A stretch of 64,000 nt of DNA, taken from Ignavibacteria bacterium. Lineage in GTDB: Bacteria > Bacteroidota > Ignavibacteria > Tepidaquicellales > OLB5. The notes under the pieces were generated by a model that was not told the DNA's origin, did not search any database, and saw only the letters and a program-made list of their open reading frames with translations. Shown one piece after another: positions 1 through 8,640 of this stretch (the stretch's first letter is position 1; each line of letters opens with the position of its first letter). The translations under genes and the position numbers were made by a program. Location of the stretch: positions 1-64,000 of the forward strand of contig JADZAP010000005.1 of NCBI GenBank assembly GCA_020852705.1, written 5' to 3'.

Positions 1-127
1 GCTTGTGAATCCTTTTGATTTATAAAATCAATTATATTTAATTCGAGTAATTAGTGTAATTCGTGGTTAATCGCTTTTGATTTCATTCCCCTCTCCTTAT
101 AGGAGAGGGGCAAGGGGTGAGGTCATA
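1..127. repeat. Long intergenic direct repeat, copy a (cut by window edge)
   Basis: First of three near-identical copies of a ~127-nt unit; the others are at 1484-1610 and 1686-1812. The unit begins GCTTGTGAATCC, contains the short inverted repeat TTGATTTATAAAATCAA, and ends with the palindrome CCCCTCTCC-ttat-AGGAGAGGGG (88-110) followed by an AAGGGGTGAGGTCATA tail. No coding frame is visible. A shortened derivative appears at 21479-21556. Confidence 0.85.
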
Positions 128-162
128 AACAACTGACTGCTTTGTAAAGGTCAAGTTTTTAA

Positions 163-954
163 TCAAACATAATCTTTCACTATGCTTTCAGATAGATCAA
201 GATCTTTTTCATGCTGAATTTTATGAGCGTTATTCTGTAATTTTACAATACCAATTTTACTAAAAGCTAGTATAATATAATAGGTCAGGTCAAACTCGTA
301 CCACTTAACTCCCATATTTATACTTGCAGGATTGCGGTGATGATCGTTATGGTAGCTTTCACCAAGGAAAAATATATCAAACGGGTACAGATTAGTTGAT
401 GTGTTCTTCATTTCAAAGTTTCTGTATCCTATCTTATGCCCAAACCAATTTACAACTACTGCATGTGCAGGATTCATTACTATAGTAATTGGTAATAACA
501 GGAACTGCCACCATGCAGTTGCAAATATTGCATAAAATGCAATATAAGCAATTACCCATAATGCTTTTACCCAGCGTGAATCAGCCCAGCTATCAAACCA
601 GGGCCAGTCAGGCACATCCTTTTTAAAGCGCGGCTCTATTTCAATATTTTCCCAGTAACATGCTGTGTACATTCTGCGGGTATTTTCCATCATAGCAAAC
701 ATGTTTTTGTGGTTGCTGGGGGAGTGGGGATCCTTTGGCGTATCGGCATAAGCATGATGCATTCTGTGCATTAATGCATAAGCTCTGGGACTCATATAAG
801 TCGCCCCCTGCGTAATAAATGCAAATATATAAAAAAAACGCTCCCAAAACTTATTCATCTTAAATGAACGGTGTGCTGCGTAGCGGTGCTGTAAAAATGT
901 TTGTGAAAATATTGAGGTGTACCATTGGATAATAAAAAAAATGATTATGACCAT
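163..954 (-). CDS. Acyl-CoA / fatty acid delta-9-type desaturase
   Basis: Membrane di-iron desaturase of 263 residues that would put a double bond into saturated acyl chains to tune membrane fluidity. All three histidine boxes of the stearoyl-CoA desaturase family are visible: HRYAAHR (about residues 23-29), HRMHHAY (about 63-69) and HNDHH (about 204-208). Hydrophobic stretches sit at the N-terminus and near 130-165. It is slightly shorter than the usual 280-350 residues because it starts close to the first His box. Start is the ATG at 954; no clear ribosome site. It is a single gene flanked by repeat-rich DNA. Acyl-CoA versus acyl-lipid substrate cannot be decided from sequence alone. Confidence 0.88.
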   Translation of the reverse strand: MVIIIFFIIQWYTSIFSQTFLQHRYAAHRSFKMNKFWERFFYIFAFITQGATYMSPRAYALMHRMHHAYADTPKDPHSPSNHKNMFAMMENTRRMYTACYWENIEIEPRFKKDVPDWPWFDSWADSRWVKALWVIAYIAFYAIFATAWWQFLLLPITIVMNPAHAVVVNWFGHKIGYRNFEMKNTSTNLYPFDIFFLGESYHNDHHRNPASINMGVKWYEFDLTYYIILAFSKIGIVKLQNNAHKIQHEKDLDLSESIVKDYV

Positions 955-1240
955 TGAGTATAATTATAGTAAGCCATTTTTAAATAGAAAACTTATAGTT
1001 TAGTTGTAATTTATGTGATTTTTTGAAGAAATGTTTAATTGGTGAGATATTAACACGGCTCCCGTTGCATGCAATATAGTTATATTAGGTATGAATTGAA
1101 ACTGATTTATAAATTTTATTAGTTAAAAACTTACATTTTACTTTTACTTACTCGTAAAATCTTTTTCTCTGCTTCCAATACAGTCCATATTAGAGAGAAA
1201 ATTCGAAAGAATATCTATGGAGGGATATAGCTTTTTGGTT

Positions 1241-1368
1241 CCCCCTCTCCTTTTAGGAGAGAGGCAAGGGGTGAGGTAAAAAATCCCCCTCTCCTTTTAG
1301 GAGAGGGGTAAGGGGGTGAGGTAAAAAATCAACCTCTCCTTATAGGAGAGGGGCTATGGGAGAGGTCA
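1241..1368. repeat. Cluster of three CCCCTCTCC palindromic elements
   Basis: Three consecutive copies of a short REP-like element (palindrome cores 1241-1264, 1285-1308 and 1331-1353). Each is an ~9-bp stem separated by TTTTA or TTATA and followed by a conserved tail resembling CAAGGGGTGAGGT. Further copies of the family lie at 88-110, 1571-1593, 1773-1795, 21519-21541 and 21660-21682, always in intergenic DNA. Confidence 0.8.
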
Positions 1369-1483
1369 TAAACAAAAGACTGACTTGTAAAGTTTGGTAC
1401 GTAGGCAATAACTCTTGCTTTGTGCCTCTGACTTTTTGTCTTATATAAGTTTTGTGTCTATTCTTCTATACCTTTTCGACTTT

Positions 1484-1610
1484 GCCTGTGAATCCTTTTG
1501 ATTTATAAAATCAATTATATTTAATTCGAGTAATTAGTGTAATTCGTGGTTAATCACTTTTGATTTCATTCCCCTCTCCTTATAGGAGAGAGGCAAGGGG
1601 TGAGGTCATA
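1484..1610. repeat. Long intergenic direct repeat, copy b
   Basis: Second copy of the 127-nt unit described at 1-127, with only a few substitutions (for example GAGAGAGGC in place of GAGAGGGGC). It is separated from copy c by about 75 nt of sequence that is itself duplicated. Confidence 0.85.
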
Positions 1611-1685
1611 TACAAACCTCCATTGCATCCCTAACTTTATGTCTATATAAGTTTTGTGTCTATTCTTCTATACCTTTTCAACTTT

Positions 1686-1812
1686 GCTTGTGAATCCTTT
1701 TGATTTATAAAATCAATTATATTTAATTCGAGTAATTAGTGTAATTCGTGGTTAATCGCTTTTGATTTCATTCCCCTCTCCTTTTAGGAGAGGGGGTTAG
1801 GGGAGAGGTCAT
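1686..1812. repeat. Long intergenic direct repeat, copy c
   Basis: Third copy of the 127-nt unit; its palindrome loop is TTTTA rather than TTATA and its tail reads GTTAGGGGAGAGGTCAT. Copies b and c start 202 nt apart, so this part of the spacer looks like a tandem duplication. Confidence 0.85.
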
Positions 1813-2153
1813 CAAACCTCCTTTGCATCTCTGACTTTTTGCCTTATAAAAGTTTTGTGCCAAAGTTACATTTTCATTGCTCTCCGTTCCCTTAAATGCC
1901 GGCAAAAATATTATTTTTGTACTGCAATTCTATAGTCCCACTCTACAATATTATACATTGAAAATGCTCACAAATAAAGCTATATTACAACTTACTTTAA
2001 TTTAAGTAAATGTTTAACAATATGTTGCAGGAATTTCTTGTTCTGCAGCATTATTTTTTATTTAAAACTTACCTGAATATACTATATCTTAAACTTTCAG
2101 GATGTAAATTAATTTACAGATTTGAAGGATTTCCCTTCGTTTCTATTAATAAT

Positions 2154-5100
2154 ATGTTTAAAGAATTACCCGATAAAATAAATTTTAGTTCACTTGAAAG
2201 GGATGTTCTTTCCTACTGGAAGGAACATGATATATTCAATAAAAGTATTACCTCGCGAGAAGGCTCAGAATCATTCACCTTCTACGAGGGTCCTCCTACT
2301 GCTAATGGTAAACCCGGTATTCACCATGTAATTGCACGAGCAATAAAAGATTTGATGTGCCGCTACAAGACTTTAATGGGATACCAGGTTTACCGAAAAG
2401 CAGGCTGGGATACTCAAGGGCTGCCTGTTGAAATTGAAGTTGAAAAATCACTTGGCATTAAAAGTAAAGATGATATTGAAAAACTTGGTATTGAGAAGTT
2501 CAATAAAGCCTGCAGAGATTCCGTTTTTAAATACCTGGGTGATTGGGAAAACCTTACTGAGCGTATGGGTTATTGGGTGAACCTTAAGGATGCATATATA
2601 ACTTATAAAAATGAATACATTGAATCTGTATGGTGGTCGCTTAAGAAATTTTTTGATGCAGGAAAGATTTACAGAGGTTATAAGATTCAACCGTACTGCC
2701 CTCGTTGCGAAACACCGCTTTCAAGCCACGAAGTGGCACAGGGGTATGAAGATGTTAAAGACCCCAGCGTTTTTGTAAAGTTTAAAATTAAATCCGGCAG
2801 AAATTTAGACGGCTATAGCTTTTTAGTTTGGACAACTACACCATGGACACTAATTTCAAATGTTGCCCTTGCTGTGGGAGCAAATATCACTTATGTTAAA
2901 CTGCAGTTTAAGGATTCAGGTGAAAAAATTCTTCTTGCCAAAGACCGCCTGAGTGTTATTAAAGAAGAATATGAAATACTTGGTGAACTGCTGGGAAGCG
3001 AACTTGAAGGAACAGAATATGAACAGCTTTTTCCATACATCATACCTGAGGGTAATGCATTTTACGTTGTACCTGGTGATTTTGTAAGTACTGAAGATGG
3101 TTCCGGCATTGTACATATTGCACCTGCATTTGGTGAAGATGACTATCAGCTATCAAGAAAGTACAATTTGCCTGTTTTACAGCCCGTTAATGCAAGCGGT
3201 AATTTTACTCCTGAAATAACCGATTTTGCCGGACGATTTGTTAAAGAAGCTGATGACGATATAATCCTGAAGCTGAAATCAGAAGGTAAGCTTTACCGTA
3301 AAGAAAAATTTGTCCATTCCTATCCGCATTGCTGGAGGTGCCACTCACCCTTGCTGTATTATGCCCGTGAAAGCTGGTATATAAATACGCCAAGCTATAA
3401 AGATAGAATGATAGAACTTAACCATAAAATAAACTGGTTCCCGCCTGAAACAGGAAGCGGCAGATTTGGAAACTGGCTCGAAGAAAACCGCGACTGGGCT
3501 TTATCACGAGATAGGTACTGGGGCACTCCGCTTCCAATCTGGGGATGTGATTCAGCTGATTCATCCTGCACATGCGGTGTAAAATATATCGCAATCGGCT
3601 CAATTGAAGAGCTAAAAGAAAAAGCTGTGAATTTCAGGGAAGTTTTCCCAACAGATAATGATATTGATCTTCATAAACCGTTTATTGATAGAATTAAGGT
3701 TTACTGCCCAAAGGGCAAATGTGAAATGACCCGCGTAACAGAGGTAATTGATGCATGGTATGACTCCGGCTCAATGCCTTTTGCACAGCACCATTACCCG
3801 TTTGAAAATAAAGAACTTTTTGAGCGTAACTATCCTGCTGATTTTATTGCTGAAGGAGTTGATCAAACCAGAGGATGGTTTTATTCATTACACGCAATTG
3901 GTACTTTTTTATTTAATGATAGTACATACAAGAACCTTATTGTAAATGATCTGATACTTGATAAAAACGGACACAAAATGAGCAAGCATGTTGGCAACGT
4001 TGTTGATCCGTTTGAAATAATGGATAAATACGGTGCAGATATTCTTCGCTGGTATCTTATAAGTTCATCTCCGCCATGGCGTCCAAAGATGTTTAATACG
4101 GATGATATGATTGAGATTAGAAATAAGTTTTTTGATACAATTATAAATACTTACCGTTTCTTTGTACTTTATTGTAATCTTTCAGGCGTTACAATAGATG
4201 AGCTTCGCAAAACCGAAATACCTTTTAACGAGCGTCCTGAAATTGACAGATGGATACTTTCTGCATTTGAAAAAACAAAAGCTATGTATATTGACCTGAT
4301 GGAGGATTATCAGATAACCAAAGCAGCAAGGCTGCTTTCTGATTTTGCAATTGACGATCTAAGCAATTGGTATGTTAGAAGAAACAGAAAACGTTTCCGC
4401 TTGCCTGAAAATGATAGCGATAAGTTTTCTGCCTACGGCACATTATATGAAGTATTAACTGAACTGCTTAAATTAATAAGCCCTTTTGCTCCGTTTATTA
4501 CTGAGCAGCTTTATATTAATTTAACCGGAGAAGAATCAGTTCATTTAAGCTTTATAAAAACTAATGAAGAAAGAATTGATGCAGAACTTAACTATAATAT
4601 GCATCTTGCAAAACTTATTGTTCAGTTGGCAAGGTTTATGCGGGTTAAAAATGACCTTAAAACAAGGCAGCCCTTAAGGCAGATACTTATTTCTGCAACA
4701 AATGATAGTGAGCAAGAAGCAATTGAATTGATGAAGCAGATAATTCTTGAAGAAATAAACATTAAAGAACTGAAGTTTATAGAAAAAAATTCAAATCTCA
4801 TAAGGCGATCTGCTAAACTTAACTTTAAAGTCGCGGGACCCAAATACGGCAAAGATGTTAAAAAAGTTGCACAGCTTGCAGCAGAACTTCCGCAGGAAAA
4901 TATTAATGAAGTTATTGCCAAAGGCAATACCGCTTACGGCGGTTATGATTTTTCTATTGATGACCTGTTAATTCACACAGAAAATATTGAAGGCTGGGTA
5001 ATTGAGTCTCAGGATAATCTTACAATTGCCCTTGATACAAAACTTGATGATATGCTAATTGCTGAAGGTGTTGCACGAGAGTTCATAAGTAAAGTACAAA

Positions 5101-5318
5101 ATATCCGTAAAGAGCGCAGCATGGAAGTTAATGACAGGATAAAAATAAAATATTTAGGTGATAAAGAACTAAACGGAATTATCAGCTCTCAGTTTAAATA
5201 TATCAGTGAGCAAACAATGGCTGCAGACCTTAAAGCAGTGGATGAAGCAAGTCTTAACGGCTCAGAAGAACTTAATATTAACGGCAGAAACTGCCGTATA
5301 GTGATTGAAAAAGTTTAA
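2154..5318 (+). CDS. ileS: Isoleucyl-tRNA synthetase
   Basis: Class I synthetase that charges tRNA-Ile in the cytoplasm. The HIGH-type signature appears as GKPGIHH (residues 52-58) and the KMSKS loop as KMSKH (608-612), the form seen in the eukaryote-like (type 2) IleRS branch. CPRC and CWRC cysteine pairs flank the editing insertion, and the tRNA-binding C-terminal half follows. From the ATG at 2154 the protein is 1054 residues, normal for the family. The frame is open 48 codons further up to 2010, but those residues are hydrophobic and unlike IleRS, and family members begin close to FKELPDKINF, so 2154 is preferred. The upstream DNA is AT-rich with no strong ribosome site. Confidence 0.95.
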   Translation: MFKELPDKINFSSLERDVLSYWKEHDIFNKSITSREGSESFTFYEGPPTANGKPGIHHVIARAIKDLMCRYKTLMGYQVYRKAGWDTQGLPVEIEVEKSLGIKSKDDIEKLGIEKFNKACRDSVFKYLGDWENLTERMGYWVNLKDAYITYKNEYIESVWWSLKKFFDAGKIYRGYKIQPYCPRCETPLSSHEVAQGYEDVKDPSVFVKFKIKSGRNLDGYSFLVWTTTPWTLISNVALAVGANITYVKLQFKDSGEKILLAKDRLSVIKEEYEILGELLGSELEGTEYEQLFPYIIPEGNAFYVVPGDFVSTEDGSGIVHIAPAFGEDDYQLSRKYNLPVLQPVNASGNFTPEITDFAGRFVKEADDDIILKLKSEGKLYRKEKFVHSYPHCWRCHSPLLYYARESWYINTPSYKDRMIELNHKINWFPPETGSGRFGNWLEENRDWALSRDRYWGTPLPIWGCDSADSSCTCGVKYIAIGSIEELKEKAVNFREVFPTDNDIDLHKPFIDRIKVYCPKGKCEMTRVTEVIDAWYDSGSMPFAQHHYPFENKELFERNYPADFIAEGVDQTRGWFYSLHAIGTFLFNDSTYKNLIVNDLILDKNGHKMSKHVGNVVDPFEIMDKYGADILRWYLISSSPPWRPKMFNTDDMIEIRNKFFDTIINTYRFFVLYCNLSGVTIDELRKTEIPFNERPEIDRWILSAFEKTKAMYIDLMEDYQITKAARLLSDFAIDDLSNWYVRRNRKRFRLPENDSDKFSAYGTLYEVLTELLKLISPFAPFITEQLYINLTGEESVHLSFIKTNEERIDAELNYNMHLAKLIVQLARFMRVKNDLKTRQPLRQILISATNDSEQEAIELMKQIILEEINIKELKFIEKNSNLIRRSAKLNFKVAGPKYGKDVKKVAQLAAELPQENINEVIAKGNTAYGGYDFSIDDLLIHTENIEGWVIESQDNLTIALDTKLDDMLIAEGVAREFISKVQNIRKERSMEVNDRIKIKYLGDKELNGIISSQFKYISEQTMAADLKAVDEASLNGSEELNINGRNCRIVIEKV

Positions 5319-5383
5319 TAAATTACTGTAACTTATGCAGAAAATGGTGATAAAAATCATATATAATCTATTAAAAATTTAAC

Positions 5384-5391
5384 TATATTTG
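5384..5391 (+). promoter_or_regulatory. Putative Bacteroidota-type -7 box upstream of the DksA-like gene
   Basis: TATATTTG matches the TAnnTTTG consensus and lies about 55 nt upstream of the next start. No exact TTTG -33 box is visible at the expected distance, so this is a sequence match only. Confidence 0.4.
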
Positions 5392-5445
5392 TGCCTGAAT
5401 TAAAAAAATAAACAGGCAACGCAATTCACAAAGGGTCTAATTAAT

Positions 5446-6045
5446 ATGGCGGGTATTAACACAAAAACAAAAAAAACCGTAAAATCAAAAAAATCAGGGG
5501 CTAAAACAATTAAAAAATCAGCCCTTAAAAAATCAGCCACATCATTTAAAAACGGAACTGTAAAACCAAAAAAATCGGTTAACAAATCATCAGGAAAAAC
5601 AACTTCTAAAAACAAAGTTATTAAAGAACTTTCAGTGAAGAAATCTGTTTCAGGTAAACCTTTGGGTAAAACTTACCTAAAAGATAAAGACTTAAAGTTT
5701 TTTGCCAAGCTTATTATTGAACAGAAAAATGAGATACTAGAAAATGCCAGAAGACTGCGCGAATCACTGATTGATGAAAACACAGGTGATTACGTTGGCG
5801 ATAACTCAACCTTCAGCATGCACATGGCTGAGCAGGGTACCGATGAAATGGAGCGGGAAAAAGCATACATGTTTATTCAGCGTGATGAAAAACATCTGTT
5901 TTATCTTGAAAGTGCATTGGAAAGAATTGCTAAAAAAACTTACGGTCTCTGTATTTCATGCGGCAAAGCTATAAATAAAGCTCGGCTTGAAGCTGTTCCT
6001 ATTACTTCTCACTGCATTCACTGTAAACAAAGTTTTTCAGGGTAA
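5446..6045 (+). CDS. DksA/TraR-family zinc-finger protein with lysine-rich N-terminal tail
   Basis: 199 residues in two parts. Residues 1-75 are almost only Lys, Ser, Thr and Asn (many KK and KS steps) and probably disordered and nucleic-acid binding. Residues ~80-199 form a DksA-like domain: a helical hairpin (around ERLR-type residues 85-165, with an acidic EMERE stretch) and a four-cysteine zinc site C169-x2-C172-x17-C190-x2-C193. DksA-like proteins act on RNA polymerase through its secondary channel, with or without ppGpp. The coiled coil here is short, so it is closer to TraR/YocK-type proteins than to E. coli DksA. It lies between ileS and lspA; the same order of genes is common in Bacteroidota. 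Confidence 0.85.
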   Translation: MAGINTKTKKTVKSKKSGAKTIKKSALKKSATSFKNGTVKPKKSVNKSSGKTTSKNKVIKELSVKKSVSGKPLGKTYLKDKDLKFFAKLIIEQKNEILENARRLRESLIDENTGDYVGDNSTFSMHMAEQGTDEMEREKAYMFIQRDEKHLFYLESALERIAKKTYGLCISCGKAINKARLEAVPITSHCIHCKQSFSG

Positions 6046-6134
6046 GTAATAATTTAGATCTAATAAATAAAAATTTTATGCAAATATTTTATCAATATTG
6101 CAGAAATTTAAACGTTTAAGTAAAAGGAAAATTT

Positions 6135-6950
6135 TTGAGAGTTTTATTCATTACATTATTTGTTGTTATAGCAGATCAGGTTACTAAGCTTTTAATTAAA
6201 GGCATAAAAATCCCTTCACTTGGGATTAATCTGCCCGGTATGCCTTATGGTTCATCTAAACCGCTGATTGGTGATTTTGTAAAAATTACTTTTATTGAAA
6301 ATCCCGGCATGGCATTTGGAATTGATGTTGGACCTAAAATGTTTCTTACAATTTTTACAATTGCTGCCTCCCTTTTTATCTTCTATTATATTTTTAAACA
6401 CAGAAAAGATGGTATTCTTATACGGCTTTCTCTGGCATTGATACTTGCAGGTGCAATTGGTAATCTTATAGATAGAACTTTTTACGGTGTAATTTTTAAT
6501 TATGCTCCGCTTTTTAATGGTAAGGTTGTTGATTTTATGCAGGTTGAGTTCTGGGATTTTACTATTATGGGAAGAACTTATACTACCTGGCCTATATGGA
6601 ACATTGCTGATGCATCTGTTTCAGCAGGTTTTTTAATTATACTGTTTTTCCATAACAGGATATTTAAAACTAATGAAGGAGATTCTATTGTTAACAGTGA
6701 TGGCTCGCTTGTTTCACAGAATGTTGAAGGCGAATTAAATGCTGAAACATCTGAGATTGTTACCGGAGATAACCTAAATACCTCAAATCAAACTTTATTC
6801 ACTCCAAATAATAACGCAGCTCAAAATAACGTTACAGAAAATTTCAATTCTTTAAATAATACATCCTCATTAAACGGGAAAAGTAAAATTGAAGATACAG
6901 AGGAAAATGGTTCTTCAGGTCCCGGCGGGACAATCGAAGATAAGAATTGA
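6135..6950 (+). CDS. lspA: Lipoprotein signal peptidase (signal peptidase II) with Asn-rich C-terminal tail
   Basis: Inner-membrane aspartyl protease that removes signal peptides from prolipoproteins; the window encodes several lipoproteins it would process. The two catalytic aspartates are seen in GNLIDR (D113) and WNIADAS (D159), with four hydrophobic segments. Core lspA proteins are about 160-200 residues, but this one has 271: residues ~180-271 are a low-complexity Asn/Ser/Glu tail with no recognisable domain. The start is a TTG at 6135 preceded by AAAGGAAA. Its last ~60 nt overlap the next gene in another frame. Confidence 0.93.
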   Translation: MRVLFITLFVVIADQVTKLLIKGIKIPSLGINLPGMPYGSSKPLIGDFVKITFIENPGMAFGIDVGPKMFLTIFTIAASLFIFYYIFKHRKDGILIRLSLALILAGAIGNLIDRTFYGVIFNYAPLFNGKVVDFMQVEFWDFTIMGRTYTTWPIWNIADASVSAGFLIILFFHNRIFKTNEGDSIVNSDGSLVSQNVEGELNAETSEIVTGDNLNTSNQTLFTPNNNAAQNNVTENFNSLNNTSSLNGKSKIEDTEENGSSGPGGTIEDKN

Positions 6951-7881
6951 TAAATACCTAGCTAATCACATTGAAAATTCTTCCCGTACCAAGATAAAAA
7001 ATGCTATGAATGATGGCTTTGTTGAAGTAAACGGCAAAAAAATTAAAGCCAACTACGTTGTTCAGCCCCTTGATAACATCCAAATAATTCTTCCCTATTT
7101 ACCAGATAAAGAAGATGTAAAACCCGAAAATATTCCTTTGGATATTTTATATGAAGATAACTATTTAATGATAGTTAATAAGCCTTCGGGAATGGTAACA
7201 CACCCCGCATACAAAAACTACAGCGGAACCCTTGTTAATGCACTTATGTATTATATGGGTGATTTAGCTTCAAAACTTCCCCGGCTAAATGGTGATGAAG
7301 ATGATGGAGGTGATGAACGTGCAGGTATTGTTCACAGACTTGATAAATTTACATCCGGCATTATGGTGGTCGCAAAGGATGAAAATACTCAGCGGAAACT
7401 TTCAAAGCTTTTTTCTAAACATGATATTGAACGTGAATATCAGTCAATAGTTTGGGGTAAATTTAAAACTAAAAAGGGGCGGATTGAAAAACCGCTTGGA
7501 AGAAACCCAAAAGATCGTAAAAAATTTGCCGTTGTTCAAGAGGGCAAGCATGCGGTAACTGAATATGAAGTACTTAAAGAGTTTGACTTCACTACTCTTT
7601 TAAAACTACGGCTTCATACAGGAAGAACTCATCAAATTAGAGTGCATTTGCACTCTGTTGGTCATCCTGTTTTTGGTGATGAAACTTATGGCGGAAATGA
7701 ACCCTTTGGCATTCAGCTTACTTCAAATCTTAAGGCAAGAATAAACAACTTGCTTGAACTTATGCCCCGTCAAGCGCTGCATGCAAAAGTACTCGGATTT
7801 ACACATCCGGTTACAGGAGAGCCGCTTAGATTTGAAAGTGAACTGCCTGCCGATATGAAAGTTTTATTGAAAAAGTTATAA
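6907..7881 (+). CDS. rluD: RluA/RluD-family 23S rRNA pseudouridine synthase
   Basis: Isomerises uridine to pseudouridine in rRNA. It has an N-terminal S4 RNA-binding domain (RIDKYLANH, near the start) and the RluA catalytic core with the active-site aspartate in HRLDKFTSG (D146 from this start), followed by GRTHQIRVH. The 324-residue length fits RluD. The frame is open up to a TTG at 6889, but the ATG at 6907 has AGAGG four bases before it and matches where the family begins, so it is chosen. The start lies inside the 3' end of lspA (44-nt overlap), suggesting translational coupling. RluD versus RluB/C-like target specificity is not provable here. Confidence 0.9.
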   Translation: MVLQVPAGQSKIRIDKYLANHIENSSRTKIKNAMNDGFVEVNGKKIKANYVVQPLDNIQIILPYLPDKEDVKPENIPLDILYEDNYLMIVNKPSGMVTHPAYKNYSGTLVNALMYYMGDLASKLPRLNGDEDDGGDERAGIVHRLDKFTSGIMVVAKDENTQRKLSKLFSKHDIEREYQSIVWGKFKTKKGRIEKPLGRNPKDRKKFAVVQEGKHAVTEYEVLKEFDFTTLLKLRLHTGRTHQIRVHLHSVGHPVFGDETYGGNEPFGIQLTSNLKARINNLLELMPRQALHAKVLGFTHPVTGEPLRFESELPADMKVLLKKL

Positions 7882-7889
7882 TAATATAT

Positions 7890-8558
7890 ATGCAGATTAC
7901 TCACATAGCTTTTGATCTTGACGGAGTTTTATTTACTGCCGCAGGTTTTATTGAAAGCTCTTATGCCGATGCAATTAAACTCTCAGGCATAAACCGGGAA
8001 GTGCCCTCTGCTGAAAGGATAATTAAAAATTTTGGCAAACCCGGTGCTGATATTTTAAAAGACCTGTTTGGTGAACTAAGTGAATCTGAGCAAACTGCTT
8101 ACCGAAAACATCTGATAGAAAATATAGTTAATAGAATAATGGAAGGTAAGGGTGAGCTTTTTACCGGGATTGAAAATACACTTATCAGCCTTTCAAAATC
8201 ATATACTCTTGCAGTTTGCTCAAACGGAAGCGAAGATTATATTAGTACTGTACTTGAGTGCAAAAATATCAAAAAATATTTTATACCGTTATTAACTCTT
8301 AACAATACTTCAAGCAAAACAAAATCAGAACTGCTGAAAAATTATCTTATTAAAACTTCCACTGCAGGAGAAAACTGGATACTCTTTGGGGACAGGTTAG
8401 CTGATTTAACTGCAGCCAGAAGTAACAACTGTTATTTTATTGGCTGCAATTGGGGATTTGCTGAGCCCGGTGAACTTACCGGCTCTGATATTATTATTAA
8501 TAAGCCCATTGAAATTGAAAATACCGTTAAAAATTTCCGCTCACTTATTCTAAAATAA
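7890..8558 (+). CDS. HAD-superfamily hydrolase (phosphoglycolate phosphatase-like)
   Basis: 222-residue HAD phosphatase. Motif I is FDLDGVLF (D9 and D11), motif II is the serine in CSNGS, motif III the lysine in SKTKSE, and motif IV GDRLADL. A helical cap (subclass C1) lies between motifs I and II. It starts 8 nt after the pseudouridine synthase stop, so the two are probably cotranscribed. The substrate cannot be told; phosphoglycolate, beta-phosphoglucomutase-like or nucleotide substrates are all possible. Confidence 0.85.
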   Translation: MQITHIAFDLDGVLFTAAGFIESSYADAIKLSGINREVPSAERIIKNFGKPGADILKDLFGELSESEQTAYRKHLIENIVNRIMEGKGELFTGIENTLISLSKSYTLAVCSNGSEDYISTVLECKNIKKYFIPLLTLNNTSSKTKSELLKNYLIKTSTAGENWILFGDRLADLTAARSNNCYFIGCNWGFAEPGELTGSDIIINKPIEIENTVKNFRSLILK

Positions 8559-8640
8559 TTTTCATAAATCATTTTTACAAATAAACATTTTTAATTAAAT
8601 TACAATTATTAAATTTATAAATTTATAAATATCTGGCTAA

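Larger units (their letters stand above)
955..2153. repeat. Repeat-rich intergenic region
   Basis: About 1.2 kb without a supportable gene. 955-1235 is AT-rich and shows nothing recognisable. 1241-1368 holds three back-to-back CCCCTCTCC/GGAGAGGGG palindromes. 1424-1862 is a tandem arrangement with a period of about 200 nt: a ~60-nt stretch containing ATATAAGTTTTGTG (complete at 1424 and 1625, only its start repeated at 1826) alternates with the 127-nt repeat. A TAnnTTTG-type -7 box (TATTTTTG, 1912-1919) could drive ileS, although no good TTTG box lies upstream of it. Confidence 0.7.

Noticed and set aside
1424-1862. A CRISPR-like or tRNA-array interpretation of the ~200-nt periodic region
   Set aside because: The repeated units are longer than the intervening sequence, the intervening sequences are themselves repeats, and no tRNA-like cloverleaf was seen.
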